Positions 24,800 to 32,880 are shown, counted from the stretch's first letter. The stretch is DNA of 44,043 nucleotides from Modestobacter caceresii (GCF_000761485.1 NZ_JPMX01000002.1:1-44043); one strand, 5' to 3'. Notes: a model not told the origin generated them from the sequence alone. Translations and numbers: made by a program.

Positions 24800-25828
24800 C
24801 TAGCCGGTGAAGGCGGTGGTCTCGCCCAGCCGCGACGGGGGCACGGTCTTCAGTCGCGCCACGGCATCGGCCAGCGGGACCAGCCCGATCTCGGTGCCCT
24901 GCAACGCGACCATCTGCCCGGTGTGCCCCTCGTGGGCGGCGATCGTGGCGTGCAGGCCGAAGCGGGTGGCCAGCACCCGGTCGAAGGACGTCGGTGTGCC
25001 GCCGCGCTGCACGTGGCCGAGCACCGTCGTCCGCACCTCCTTGCCGGTGCGCCGCTCCAACTCCTCGCCCAGCTGCTGGGCGACCCCGGTGAACCGCCGG
25101 TGGCCGAACTCGTCCAGCCCGCCGTCGCGCAGCGGCATCGTGCCCGGCTTGGGCGTGGCGCCCTCGCTGATCACCCCGATGACGTGCCGGTGGCCCCGCT
25201 CGAACCGGGCGGTGACCATCTCGCAGACCGCCTCGATGTCGAAGGGCTCCTCGGGGGTGATCACCAGGTGCGCGCCCGCGGCCATCCCGGAGTTCAGCGC
25301 GATCCAGCCGGCGTGCCGGCCCATCACCTCGACCAGCAGGACGCGCTGGTGGGACTCGGCGGTCGTGTGCAGCCGGTCGATCATCTCGGTGGCGATGCTG
25401 ACCGCGGTGTCGAAGCCGAAGGTGAGGTCGGTGCCGTCGATGTCGTTGTCGATCGTCTTCGGGACGCCGACCACCGGCACACCCTCGGACGACAGCCACG
25501 CCGCAGCGGTGAGCGTGCCCTCGCCGCCGATGGGCACCAGCACGTCCACCCCGTGGGCGTCGAGCACCTCGCGCATCCGGCCCAGCCCGTCGTGCAGCTT
25601 CTGCGGCGCCACCCGGGCGGAGCCGAGGATCGTGCCGCCCCGGGTCAGCAGGTTGTGGACCATGGGCCGGTCCAGCGGCATCGCGTCGTTGTCGAGCAGG
25701 CCGCGCCAGCCGTTGCGGAACCCCACGACGTCACTGCCGTACTGCTTCTCCGCGGTGCGGACCACCGCCCGGAGGACGGCGTTGAGGCCGGGGCAGTCTC
25801 CGCCGCCGGTCAGGACTCCGATGCGCAC
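24800..25828 (-). CDS. pfkA: 6-phosphofructokinase
   Basis: This 342-residue enzyme phosphorylates fructose 6-phosphate to the 1,6-bisphosphate, the committed step of glycolysis. Motifs: LTGGGDCPGLNAV (phosphate loop), IGGEGTLTAA, PKTIDNDIDGTD (catalytic Asp), MGRHAGWIA, and the substrate loop LGHVQRGGTPTSFDR. Gly in GGEGT suggests ATP use, whereas Lys in PKTID is the residue usual in PPi-dependent enzymes; this mix is known in actinobacterial group III PFKs. The start is GTG at 25828 with GGAGGAGA upstream. It is divergent from a GntR regulator gene, with an operator-like palindrome between them. Confidence 0.94.
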   Translation of the reverse strand: MRIGVLTGGGDCPGLNAVLRAVVRTAEKQYGSDVVGFRNGWRGLLDNDAMPLDRPMVHNLLTRGGTILGSARVAPQKLHDGLGRMREVLDAHGVDVLVPIGGEGTLTAAAWLSSEGVPVVGVPKTIDNDIDGTDLTFGFDTAVSIATEMIDRLHTTAESHQRVLLVEVMGRHAGWIALNSGMAAGAHLVITPEEPFDIEAVCEMVTARFERGHRHVIGVISEGATPKPGTMPLRDGGLDEFGHRRFTGVAQQLGEELERRTGKEVRTTVLGHVQRGGTPTSFDRVLATRFGLHATIAAHEGHTGQMVALQGTEIGLVPLADAVARLKTVPPSRLGETTAFTG

Positions 25829-25875
25829 GTGCTCTCCTCCGGACGAGGGGGTCGGGCGGGTGAACCGTACGTCAT

Positions 25876-25889
25876 GACGTCTAGACGTC
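25876..25889. promoter_or_regulatory. Palindromic operator with GTCTAGAC core (HutC-type GntR site)
   Basis: GACGTCTAGACGTC is a perfect 14-bp palindrome containing GTCTAGAC at 25879-25886, the core bound by HutC-subfamily GntR regulators such as DasR. It lies 24 bases before the GntR gene start and 47 bases before the divergent pfkA start, so it could control both. Binding by the adjacent regulator is inferred. Confidence 0.65.
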
Positions 25890-25913
25890 TCATGGTGCAG
25901 TACCTTTCTGGGC

Positions 25914-26654
25914 GTGGCGAGTTCGGAGGCGGGGCCCAAGTACCTCGCCGTGCGCGAGGCGTTGCGGCGACGCGCGTCCGCGCTGCCGGAACACACCCTC
26001 CTCCCTCCCGAACCGGTGTTGTGCGCCGAGTACGGCGTCAGCCGGATCACCTTGCGCCGGGCGGTCGACGGGCTCGTCGCCGACGGACACCTGATCCGCG
26101 AGCAGGGTCGCGGCACCTTCGTCAGCCGGCCCGGCATCCGGCACGAGTACCGCGAGAGCTTCGTGCACCGGATCGCCGGCTTCCACTCGGTGATGACCGA
26201 GCAGGGCGCCCAGGTGGGCACCTCGGTGCTCACCCAGCGCGTCGTCCCGGCCGCTCCGCCGATCGCCACCGAGCTGGGGGTGGGCACCGCCGACGACGTC
26301 GTGGAGCTGGTCCGGCTGCGCAGCGTCGACGGGCTCCCCAACCACGTCGTCCGCAGCTTCCTGCCGGCCACCCGCTACCCGAAGGCGGCCACCGAGGACT
26401 TCAGCCACGGCTCGCTCTACGAGTTCCTGCGCCGGGAGTACTCCGCCGATCTGGCGCACGCCCGGATCTTCGTCGACGTCGGGACGGCGGCCGCGGACGA
26501 GGCCGACGTGCTGCAGGTGACCGCGGGCTCGCCGCTGCTCGTCGTGCGCACCACCGTCCGGGACACGTCGGGGCACCCGCTGGTGCACTCGTTCAGCCGG
26601 CTGCGGCCCGACGTGAGCCAGGTCGAGTTCGAGGTGTCCGTCGGCGGTCGCTGA
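25914..26654 (+). CDS. GntR family (HutC subfamily) transcriptional regulator
   Basis: The product is 246 residues. The N-terminal winged helix-turn-helix (about 8-75) has KYLAVREALRRR, LPPEPVLCAEYGVSRITLRR, AVDGLVADGHLIREQGRGTF, and the C-terminal UTRA ligand-binding domain (about 92-240) follows. HutC members sense amino acids or sugar phosphates and usually repress. The start is GTG at 25914; there is no strong ribosome binding site, so a short or leaderless transcript is possible. The GTCTAGAC palindrome just upstream suggests autoregulation and perhaps control of pfkA. The ligand is unknown; a sugar phosphate would fit the neighbour. Confidence 0.92.
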   Translation: MASSEAGPKYLAVREALRRRASALPEHTLLPPEPVLCAEYGVSRITLRRAVDGLVADGHLIREQGRGTFVSRPGIRHEYRESFVHRIAGFHSVMTEQGAQVGTSVLTQRVVPAAPPIATELGVGTADDVVELVRLRSVDGLPNHVVRSFLPATRYPKAATEDFSHGSLYEFLRREYSADLAHARIFVDVGTAAADEADVLQVTAGSPLLVVRTTVRDTSGHPLVHSFSRLRPDVSQVEFEVSVGGR

Positions 26655-26665
26655 GCCGGGCCGGG

Positions 26666-27781
26666 TCAGGCCTGGGCCGGCCCCGGCGGCAGCTCGGCCA
26701 GCCGCAGCCGCTGGTCGCGCAGCAGCACCCGGTCCAGTGCGTGGCCGACCGGCCGGGCCAGGTCGGTGACGACGGCCCGCACCGGTGCGTCCAGCCTGCG
26801 GGGCTGTCGCCAGCCGACCAGCAGCGCTGCGTCGGAGTGGTGCTGACCGAGCGGCAGGTGGACGGCGAGGACCGGACCCGCACCGGGCAGCTCGAGCAGC
26901 CCCGGGAAGGCCCCGGCCTCCTCCGGGGTCGCGACCGCCACGAGGTGCCGTTCGCGCATCGCCGCCGCCAGTGGGTGGGCGTCGTCCACCCGTAGGCACG
27001 CGACGGGGCCGGTGCCCCGCGGTGCCCTGGACGCCGTCGACCAGACCTGCAGTTCCGGGGCACCGACCTCGGCCACCCCGAGCAGCACGGTCGTGGCGCC
27101 GAGCGGGGACCGGACCAGCCGGTCCACCGTGTGCAACAGCTCGGGGAGCGTCTCCGCCGGCAGCAGCGCGGTGCTGAGCCGGGCGACCACCCGGGCCCGG
27201 TCGGCATCGGCCTCGGCCAGCACGAACGCGGCGCGCGCCGCCTCGGCGGCGCTCTGGGCGGCGCTGTCGTCCCGGACGGCGACCGCGTGCGCCTCCTGCT
27301 CGGCCAGCTCGATCACCCGGAACCGCAGCTGCCGGGAGCTGTCGTCGGCCATCCGGTGCAGCGCCGCGAGCTCGGGCTCGGTCCAGTCCCGGGGGCTGGT
27401 GTCGATGACGCACAGCACGCCGATGGGCTGCCCGTGCACGCCCCACAGCGGCATCCCGGCGTAGGCGACGGCGTCCAGCTCCTGGACGGAGGGGCCGGTG
27501 GCGAACTCGGCGTGCTCCCGGGCGTCGCGCAGCGCGAGCGGGCTGCCGCTGGTGGCCACCCACTTGCTCATCGAGTGGCTCAACGGCATCGAACGGCGGC
27601 TGGCCCACGGCTCGGGCAGCCCGAAGGCGCCCGGGAAGACCTGCCCGGCCTTGCTGACCAGGACCACCAGTGCGCGGGGGGCGCGCAGCGCCTCGGCCGC
27701 CGACCGGGCGAGCCGGTCGAAGGTCGCGTCGGCCCGGGCCGGCAGGACGGCCCAGGTCGGCAGTTGGTACGCAGCGCTCAC
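26666..27781 (-). CDS. Tandem GAF domain protein
   Basis: The product is 371 residues. The first GAF domain (about 20-155) has RALVVLVSKAGQVFPGAFGL, PLSHSMSKWVATSGSPLALR and MPLWGVHGQPIGVLCVIDTS. After a helical linker (about 160-200), a second, more divergent GAF-like domain (about 200-355) has LGATTVLLGVAEV, HLVAVAT and VLAVHLPLG. There is no catalytic, kinase or DNA-binding domain, so it is a stand-alone sensor or adaptor with unknown ligand. It is convergent with the GntR gene and divergent from the EAL gene, sharing a 69-base promoter region with the latter. Confidence 0.82.
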   Translation of the reverse strand: MSAAYQLPTWAVLPARADATFDRLARSAAEALRAPRALVVLVSKAGQVFPGAFGLPEPWASRRSMPLSHSMSKWVATSGSPLALRDAREHAEFATGPSVQELDAVAYAGMPLWGVHGQPIGVLCVIDTSPRDWTEPELAALHRMADDSSRQLRFRVIELAEQEAHAVAVRDDSAAQSAAEAARAAFVLAEADADRARVVARLSTALLPAETLPELLHTVDRLVRSPLGATTVLLGVAEVGAPELQVWSTASRAPRGTGPVACLRVDDAHPLAAAMRERHLVAVATPEEAGAFPGLLELPGAGPVLAVHLPLGQHHSDAALLVGWRQPRRLDAPVRAVVTDLARPVGHALDRVLLRDQRLRLAELPPGPAQA

Positions 27782-27850
27782 CGCGCCCCCTCTCGCCTGC
27801 GGCCTGTCCGGTGACGCCCACCGGTGTGCTCACCCGTCCGGAGCACGACG

Positions 27851-28555
27851 ATGCTGTCAGACTCCAGGGGTCGATGCCCGGCTCCGATGGGGGACGACGT
27901 GGCGCAGTTCGGGGAGCAGCGGACGACCGACATCCGTGCGGTGATCGCGGACCGTGCGGTCCGGAGCGTGTTCCAGCCGATCGTCGAGCTGGACAGCGGA
28001 CGGGTGGTCGCCTACGAGGCGCTCGCCCGCGGCCCGGAGGGCCCGTTCGAGGCGCCGGACGCGCTGTTCGCCGCCGCGCGCGACGCGGGCTGCCTCACCG
28101 AGCTGGACCAGGCGTGCCGGGCCGCCGCACTGCGCGGCGCGGTGGCGCAGGGGTTGCTGGCTCCCTCGACCGTCTTCGTCAACGTCGAGCCCGAGGTCCT
28201 CGACGACGCCCCCGTGGCGGCGCTGTTCGACCCGGAGCTGCCCGTGCCCGGGGACCTGCGGGTGGTCCTGGAGATCACCGAGCGCGCGCTGGCCGCCCGG
28301 CCGGCGGAACTGTTGCGGACCGTCGAGCGGGTGCGGGAGTTCGGCTGGGCGATCGCCCTGGACGACGTCGGTGCCGAGTCCCTCTCGCTGGCCTTCATGC
28401 CGTTGCTGCGGCCCGACGTCGTCAAGCTCGACCTGCGCCTGGTGCAGGAACGTCCGGGCCCGGCCATCGCGGAGATCATGAACGCGGTCAACGCCTACGC
28501 CGAGTCGACCGGGGCGCTCGTGCTCGCCGAGGGCATCGAGAAGGCACGCACCTGA
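27851..28555 (+). pseudogene. EAL domain c-di-GMP phosphodiesterase, 5' part of a frame-split gene
   Basis: This 234-residue frame encodes nearly all of an EAL domain: YEALARGP (EAL motif), FVNVEPEVL, LEITERAL, ALDDVGAES, VVKLDLRLV and LVLAEGIEK, so the metal-binding residues are present. It then meets TGA at 28553-28555 just where family members continue into HLxMARALGA and the LGQG motif. That continuation lies in the next frame (from codon 28543 on), together with DICT and LOV domains. A one-base loss near 28543-28545 explains this. Start candidates: ATG 27851 (GGAG, 7-base spacing), ATG 27887, GTG 27899. Alternatives are a sequencing error, or two polypeptides coupled across TGA-CC-ATG. 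Confidence 0.8.
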
Positions 28556-28557
28556 CC

Positions 28558-29766
28558 ATGGCGCGGGCGCTGGGGGCGACGCTGGGGCAGGGCTGGCTGT
28601 TCGGTCGCCCGGGGCCCGGTGCCGCCTCGGGTGCTCGACCGGGCACGCTCCGGCTGCCCGCCGTCCAGCCCGCCGACCCACGCGGCGAGCTGGTGTCCCC
28701 GTTCGCCTGCCTGCCGGCGCGCGTACCGGTCCGGGAGGCGCCCAAGGCGCTGTTGATCGAGCTCAGCAAGCAACTGGAACGGCAGGCCCTGCGACTGGGG
28801 GAGACCTGCGTGGTCGCCTCGACGTTCCAGGAGGCGCGGCACGTGACGCCGGCGACCCGGCTCCGCTACCGGGACCTGGTCGAGCGGGTCGGGTTCGTCG
28901 CCGCCCTGGGCGAGGACCTGCCGGTGGAGCCGATGCCCGGCCTCCGCGGCGCGGACCTGGCGGCCGGTGACCCGGTGCGCGGCGAGTGGGACGTCGTGGT
29001 GCTCAGCCCGCACTTCAGCGCCGCGCTGCTGGCCCGCGACCTCGGGGACGACGGCCCGGACATGGCGCGCCGGTTCGCCTTCGCCCTCACCTACGAGCGT
29101 GACACGGTGGTGCGGGCCGCCCGGGCGCTGCTCTCCCGGGTGGCGCCGAACACCCTGCGGCGTGCGTCCACGGAGGACGGCGAGGTGCCAGCGGTCCCGG
29201 CCGGCGTGGTCTCGCTGCTCACCGGGCGCTCCGCCGGCGATCCGGGGGAGGCGCTTCTGCACCGGGCGCTGGCCGCGGTCGGCACCGGCGTCACGATCGT
29301 GGACCTGCGGCTGCCCGACCAGCCGCTGGTCTACGTCAACCCCGCGTTCGAGCGGCTGGCCGGCCAGCCCGCCGCCGAGCTGCTGGGCCGCAACTGCCGC
29401 TTCCTGCAGGACCCCGACACCGACCCGGCCGCCGTGGGCCGCATGCGCGCGGCGATCGCGGCCGGTGCCGAGTGCCGGGAGGTCCTGCTCAACCGGCGGG
29501 CCGACGGCAGCACCTGGTGGAACGAGTGCACGCTGACCCCGGTGACGGACGAGACCGGCGCCGTCGTCCAGTACATCGGGATCCAGACCGATGTCACCGA
29601 CCAGGTGGAGACCGAGCGCGCGCTGCTCACCGAGCGGGACCGGGTGCGGCGCTACGCGGCCCGGATCGCCGAGCTGGACCCGCGGGTCGGGGTGCCGCTG
29701 TCCCTCGCACCGCCGGCCGACGGGCCTCAGGCCTCGACGGACTCCCCGGGGGCCAGGCGCGCGTAG
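28558..29766 (+). pseudogene. EAL C-terminus, DICT and LOV domains: 3' part of the frame-split gene
   Basis: From the ATG at 28558 this 402-residue frame has the end of the EAL domain (MARALGATLGQGWLFGRP), a DICT sensory domain (about 47-205: KALLIELSKQLERQALRLGE, VASTFQEARHVTPATRLRY, EWDVVVLSPHFSAALLA) and a PAS domain of LOV type (about 235-345). The LOV signature GRNCRFLQ holds the photoactive Cys (codon 29395-29397, about residue 280), followed by NRRADGSTWWNECTLTPV and YIGIQTDVTDQ, including the flavin-contacting Gln. Joined to the 5' part this makes a blue-light-responsive c-di-GMP phosphodiesterase of about 640 residues. The last 40 bases overlap the convergent MBL gene. Confidence 0.8.
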
Positions 29767-30365
29767 GGCACCGGCTGGCCGGGGCCACGCTCACCGAGCA
29801 ACCCGGCCACGAGACCGAGGCCGGTGTCGTTGAGCAGGCCGTCGTGCACGGCCAGCGCCCGCTCGGCGCGCACCTCGCGCAGGTAGTCGATCAGCTCGCC
29901 GGTCTTGGACCACGGGGCGTGCGCCGGCAGCAGGAGCGTGGGGACGGCGGCCTGCGGCACGGTGAGCGCGTCGCCGGGGTGGAAGACCCGCTCCTCGACG
30001 AGGAACCCGACGTTGCGGACCCGTGGGAGGTCCGGGTGGATCACGGCGTGCCACTCCCCGTGCACGGTGACCCCGAACCCCGCGGCGGTGAACGCGTCGC
30101 CGGCACCGACCACGTGCACCCGCGGGCCCGCGCCGGCCAGCTGCTCGGCCACCGCCGAGTTCGTCCACACCTCCAGCGCCGGGTCGGCGTCCAGCGCCGC
30201 GCGGACCCGGTCGGGCAGGAAGTGGTCGGGGTGCTGGTGGGTGACCAGCAGGGCCGAGGCGCCGTGCCAGGCGTCGTCGGCGGTGAACGCACCCGGGTCG
30301 ACGACCAGCCGTCGGTCGCCGTCGGACAGGACCACACAGGCGTGTCCGTGCTTGGTCAGCTGCAC
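29727..30365 (-). CDS. MBL fold metallo-hydrolase
   Basis: This 212-residue metallo-beta-lactamase-fold protein has the di-metal motif HQHPDH (H43, H45, D47, H48), then the HGEWHAVI region, VFHPGDAL (metal-bridging Asp) and LLLPAHAPWSK (final His). It resembles small cytoplasmic MBL proteins of the UlaG-like group; the substrate is unknown. The GTG at 30365 (MQLTKHGHACV) was chosen because GAGGAG lies 6 bases upstream and the family starts there; the frame is open further 5'. Its 3' end overlaps the LOV-domain frame tail to tail by 40 bases. Confidence 0.9.
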   Translation of the reverse strand: MQLTKHGHACVVLSDGDRRLVVDPGAFTADDAWHGASALLVTHQHPDHFLPDRVRAALDADPALEVWTNSAVAEQLAGAGPRVHVVGAGDAFTAAGFGVTVHGEWHAVIHPDLPRVRNVGFLVEERVFHPGDALTVPQAAVPTLLLPAHAPWSKTGELIDYLREVRAERALAVHDGLLNDTGLGLVAGLLGERGPGQPVPYARLAPGESVEA

Positions 30366-30509
30366 CAGGGTCTCCTCGCAGGCGGTGGGACGTCGCCGTG
30401 CACGCTGCCACGCCGGGTCCACACCTGGGCACCGGGCCGGGTCATCCGATGGGGTGAGCCGGCGGCGGAGCCCCTGCACCGGCAGGCCGGTGCTGCCGAC
30501 GACCCAGGG

Positions 30510-31025
30510 GTGACCACGCAGACGCTGACGTTCGCCGCCGCCCGCAGCCGTGCGCACGGGCCGGCCGCCGCGCTCTGGCACGCCGTGGAGGTGCACCGGG
30601 CCCCCGCCGACCTGGACGGCGCCTGCGAGCTCACCGTCTGCGGCACCCTGGCCCGGGTGACCACCGAGGCGCACTGGCCGGTGTCCGGCGTCGACGTCTG
30701 CTCAGCCTGCACCGCCGCCAGCCAGCGGTCCCACGTGGAACCCGGGCCCCTCCAGGGAGGGGGCCTCGATCCATCAGCGGCCGGTGAAGACCGCCGGTCG
30801 CTTGCCCAGGAACGCCTCGACGGCCTCGCGGTGGTCGGCGGTCGCCCCGAGGTCGGTCTGCAGGCTGGCCTCCAGCGCCAGGGTGTCCTCGAGGCTGTCG
30901 GTGGCCGCCGTCGCCAGCACCGTCTTGACCGCCCGGTAGGCCCGGGTCGGCCCGGCAGCGAGCCGGGTGGCGAGCGCGGTCGCCTCGGCGAGCACGTCCG
31001 CGGCCGGGACGACGCGGTGCACTAG
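30510..31025 (+). CDS. Hypothetical Cys-containing small protein (doubtful, 3' end uncertain)
   Basis: From GTG 30510 the first ~70 residues look protein-like: TQTLTFAAARSRAHGPAAAL, WHAVEVHRAPADLDGACELT, VCGTLARVTTEAHWP, then VDVCSACTAAS with four cysteines that could bind metal. The frame does not stop there; it runs over a parS-like site and 250 bases antisense to the enoyl-CoA hydratase gene before TGA at 31025. The N-terminal part may be a real short gene that has lost its stop, or the whole may be chance in high-GC DNA. If it is not a gene, 30366-30773 is non-coding apart from the parS-like site. I do not recognise the family. Confidence 0.35.
   Translation: MTTQTLTFAAARSRAHGPAAALWHAVEVHRAPADLDGACELTVCGTLARVTTEAHWPVSGVDVCSACTAASQRSHVEPGPLQGGGLDPSAAGEDRRSLAQERLDGLAVVGGRPEVGLQAGLQRQGVLEAVGGRRRQHRLDRPVGPGRPGSEPGGERGRLGEHVRGRDDAVH
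30728..30741. promoter_or_regulatory. parS-like ParB-binding palindrome (site 2, one mismatch)
   Basis: GTCCCACGTGGAAC differs by one base from the perfect palindrome found at 19268 and 41541. It lies 33 bases beyond the enoyl-CoA hydratase stop codon. Confidence 0.6.
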
Positions 31026-31574
31026 CCCCCACTCGGCGGCGGTCTCGGCGAGGAACGGCTCGGGGAGCAGCAGCAGCTCCGTGGCACGGGACCCGCCGAC
31101 GCAGTGCACCAGCCGCGAGGCCAGCGCGGAGTCGCTGGACAGCCCGATGCCGGTGAACGCGGTGGTGAACTTGGCGCCGGCGGCCGCGACCCGCAGGTCG
31201 CCGGCGAGCGCGATGCCCAGGCCCGCTCCGGCGCAGGCGCCGTTGACCCCCACGACGAGGGGGACGCGCAGTGCCGCCAGGGCCAGCATCAGCGGGTTGT
31301 ACTCGGCTTCGACCACCGACAGCGACGGCCCGGCGTCCGGACGCTCGGAGCGGAGCTCCTCGACGTGCTCGGCGAGGTCCTGGCCGACGCAGAAGGCCCG
31401 ACCGCTGCCGGTGAGCAGCACGGCGCGCACCGATTCGTCCGCGGCCACGTCCCGCACGTGCGCGAGCAGCTCGGTGCGCAGCCGGTGGGACAGCGCCGGT
31501 CGCTGCAGGGTCAGCGTGGCGACGCCGTCGGCGTCGGCGCGGGTGACGGTGGGCTCGGAGCCGGGTGTGGACAT
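30774..31574 (-). CDS. Enoyl-CoA hydratase/isomerase family protein (PaaG-like)
   Basis: This 266-residue crotonase-fold enzyme has LTGSGRAFCVGQDLAEHVEE (oxyanion-hole region), VVGVNGACAGAGLGIALAGD (second oxyanion Gly), and FTTAFTGIGLSSDSALASRL with an Asp at the acid/base position. FCxGQDL and the following residues resemble PaaG (1,2-epoxyphenylacetyl-CoA isomerase) more than standard FadB hydratases. ATG at 31574, with GAGGAC upstream. Ten bases separate it from the 3-hydroxyacyl-CoA dehydrogenase gene, so the two form an operon for successive beta-oxidation-like steps. No paaABCDE genes are in the window, so the phenylacetate role is only probable. Confidence 0.88.
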   Translation of the reverse strand: MSTPGSEPTVTRADADGVATLTLQRPALSHRLRTELLAHVRDVAADESVRAVLLTGSGRAFCVGQDLAEHVEELRSERPDAGPSLSVVEAEYNPLMLALAALRVPLVVGVNGACAGAGLGIALAGDLRVAAAGAKFTTAFTGIGLSSDSALASRLVHCVGGSRATELLLLPEPFLAETAAEWGLVHRVVPAADVLAEATALATRLAAGPTRAYRAVKTVLATAATDSLEDTLALEASLQTDLGATADHREAVEAFLGKRPAVFTGR

Positions 31575-31584
31575 CGTCGTCCTC

Positions 31585-32484
31585 TCAGTCCTCTGCGTAG
31601 TCGTGGAAGCCGCGACCGGTCTTGCGGCCCAGCTCTCCGGCGGCCACCTTGTCACGCAGCAACTGGGGTGGGGTGAAGCGCTCGCCCAGGGTGCCGGCGA
31701 GGTACTCGGCGATCGCGAGGCGCACGTCCAGACCGACGAGGTCGGTCGAGCGCAGCGGGCCCATCGGGTGCCGGTAGCCCAGCTCCATCGCCGCGTCGAT
31801 CGCCTCGGCGTCGGCGACACCCTCCTCCAGCATCCGGATCGCCTCCAGACCGAGCAGCACGCCCAGCCGGGACGACGCGAAGCCGGGGGAGTCGCGGACG
31901 ACCACGTCGGTCTTGCCCAGCGCCCGCACCCAGTCGCGGGAGGCCGCGACGACGTCCTCGGCGGTCTCCGGCGCGACGACCACCTCGACCAGCTTCGAGG
32001 CCGGCACCGGGTTGAAGAAGTGCAGGCCCAGGAAGCGCGCCGGCCGCTGCAGCGCTGCGGCCAGCTCGGTGACCGAGAGCGAGGAGGTGTTGGTCGCCAG
32101 GACGGCGTCCGGCCCCAGCACCGCCTCCGCGGCGGTGAGCACGGCGACCTTGAGATCGGCGCGCTCGGGCACCGCCTCCACCACCAGGCCGGCGTCCTCG
32201 GTCAGCTCGGCGGGTGAGTCGACCAGGGTCAGCCGGTCGAGGACCTCGGCGACCTCAGCGGTCAGCTTGCCGCGCCGGGCGGCCTCCTCGAGGCCGGCCG
32301 ACACCCGGCCGCGGGCGGCCTCGGCTGCCTCGTCACCGGCCTCGACCACCTCGACCCGTGCCCCGGCGACCAGGAACGCCTGGGCGATCCCGGCGCCCAT
32401 CCGACCGCCGCCGATCACCCCGACCTGCTCCGGCAGTGCGGTGCTGGTCCGTTCGCTGGTCGACGGCGTGTCCTGGGGGTGCAT
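31585..32484 (-). CDS. 3-hydroxyacyl-CoA dehydrogenase (PaaH/HbdA-like)
   Basis: This 299-residue enzyme oxidises 3-hydroxyacyl-CoA with NAD+. The Rossmann domain has VGVIGGGRMGAGIAQAFLVA, VVEAVPE and TNTSSLSVTEL; the active-site His and Glu are in FLGLHFFNPVPASKLVEVV; the dimerisation domain has DSPGFASSRLGVLLGLEAI and GYRHPMGPLRSTDLVGLDV. Length is normal for the single-domain enzyme. The ATG at 32484 follows GAGGAG. It is the first gene of the two-gene operon with the PaaG-like hydratase, acting on that enzyme's product or a related 3-hydroxyacyl-CoA. Confidence 0.92.
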   Translation of the reverse strand: MHPQDTPSTSERTSTALPEQVGVIGGGRMGAGIAQAFLVAGARVEVVEAGDEAAEAARGRVSAGLEEAARRGKLTAEVAEVLDRLTLVDSPAELTEDAGLVVEAVPERADLKVAVLTAAEAVLGPDAVLATNTSSLSVTELAAALQRPARFLGLHFFNPVPASKLVEVVVAPETAEDVVAASRDWVRALGKTDVVVRDSPGFASSRLGVLLGLEAIRMLEEGVADAEAIDAAMELGYRHPMGPLRSTDLVGLDVRLAIAEYLAGTLGERFTPPQLLRDKVAAGELGRKTGRGFHDYAED

Positions 32485-32681
32485 CGACAGCTCCTCTGCT
32501 GACGGCGTTCCGGGCGCGGCCCATTCTGCTGGTACGGCAGTTCCCGCGCCGCGAGCCGGGGCACCGCGCGGCAGCAGGCCGAGTCGACCCCGTCGACCCG
32601 GCGGCGCGCCCGCGGACCTCCTACGTCCTCCCGAGTCCCCCGACCGGATTCAGGCGCGGCTGACCGTGTGGTGACCGGTGC

Positions 32682-32720
32682 GCTAGTGCTCTGGTTGCAC
32701 TGGTGCACCAGAGCACTAGC
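32682..32720. terminator. 14-bp inverted repeat in the 32485-32870 intergenic stretch
   Basis: GCTAGTGCTCTGGT (32682-32695) and ACCAGAGCACTAGC (32707-32720) form a perfect stem with an 11-base loop. It lies about 150 bases beyond the stop of the convergent-side small gene at 32871 and about 200 bases before the paaH-like start, so it could be a terminator for the former or an operator for the latter. Apart from this and the tandem repeat I see nothing else in this 386-base stretch. Confidence 0.5.
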
Positions 32721-32790
32721 CACGCAGGTCGACCTGTCCGGCACGGCGCCGACGCCGACGCCGACGACGCCTGCGCGAGGTCGGGTCGGC

Positions 32791-32880
32791 TCGGGTCAGG
32801 CCGAGTCGGGTCAGGCCGGGTCAGGCCGGGTCAGGCCGGGTCAGGCCGGGTCAGGCCGGGTCAGACTGGGTCAGGCCGGG
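32791..32880. repeat. 10-bp tandem repeat (TCAGGCCGGG)
   Basis: Five perfect consecutive units of TCAGGCCGGG occupy 32811-32860; a variant TCAGACTGGG (32861-32870) and one more perfect unit (32871-32880) follow. Upstream, 32791-32810 carries degenerate copies with GGGTC spacing. On the minus strand each unit is CCCGGCCTGA, and the final unit supplies the TGA stop of the neighbouring gene. Confidence 0.85.

Noticed and set aside
16338-25828. Search for a defence, toxin-antitoxin or secretion system
   Set aside because: No nuclease-methylase pair, toxin-antitoxin pair, retron, secretion ATPase or phage gene was recognised here or elsewhere in the window.
32811-32880. Tandem 10-mers considered as a CRISPR array or phage attachment site
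   Set aside because: There are no spacers, no cas genes, no integrase and no adjacent tRNA.
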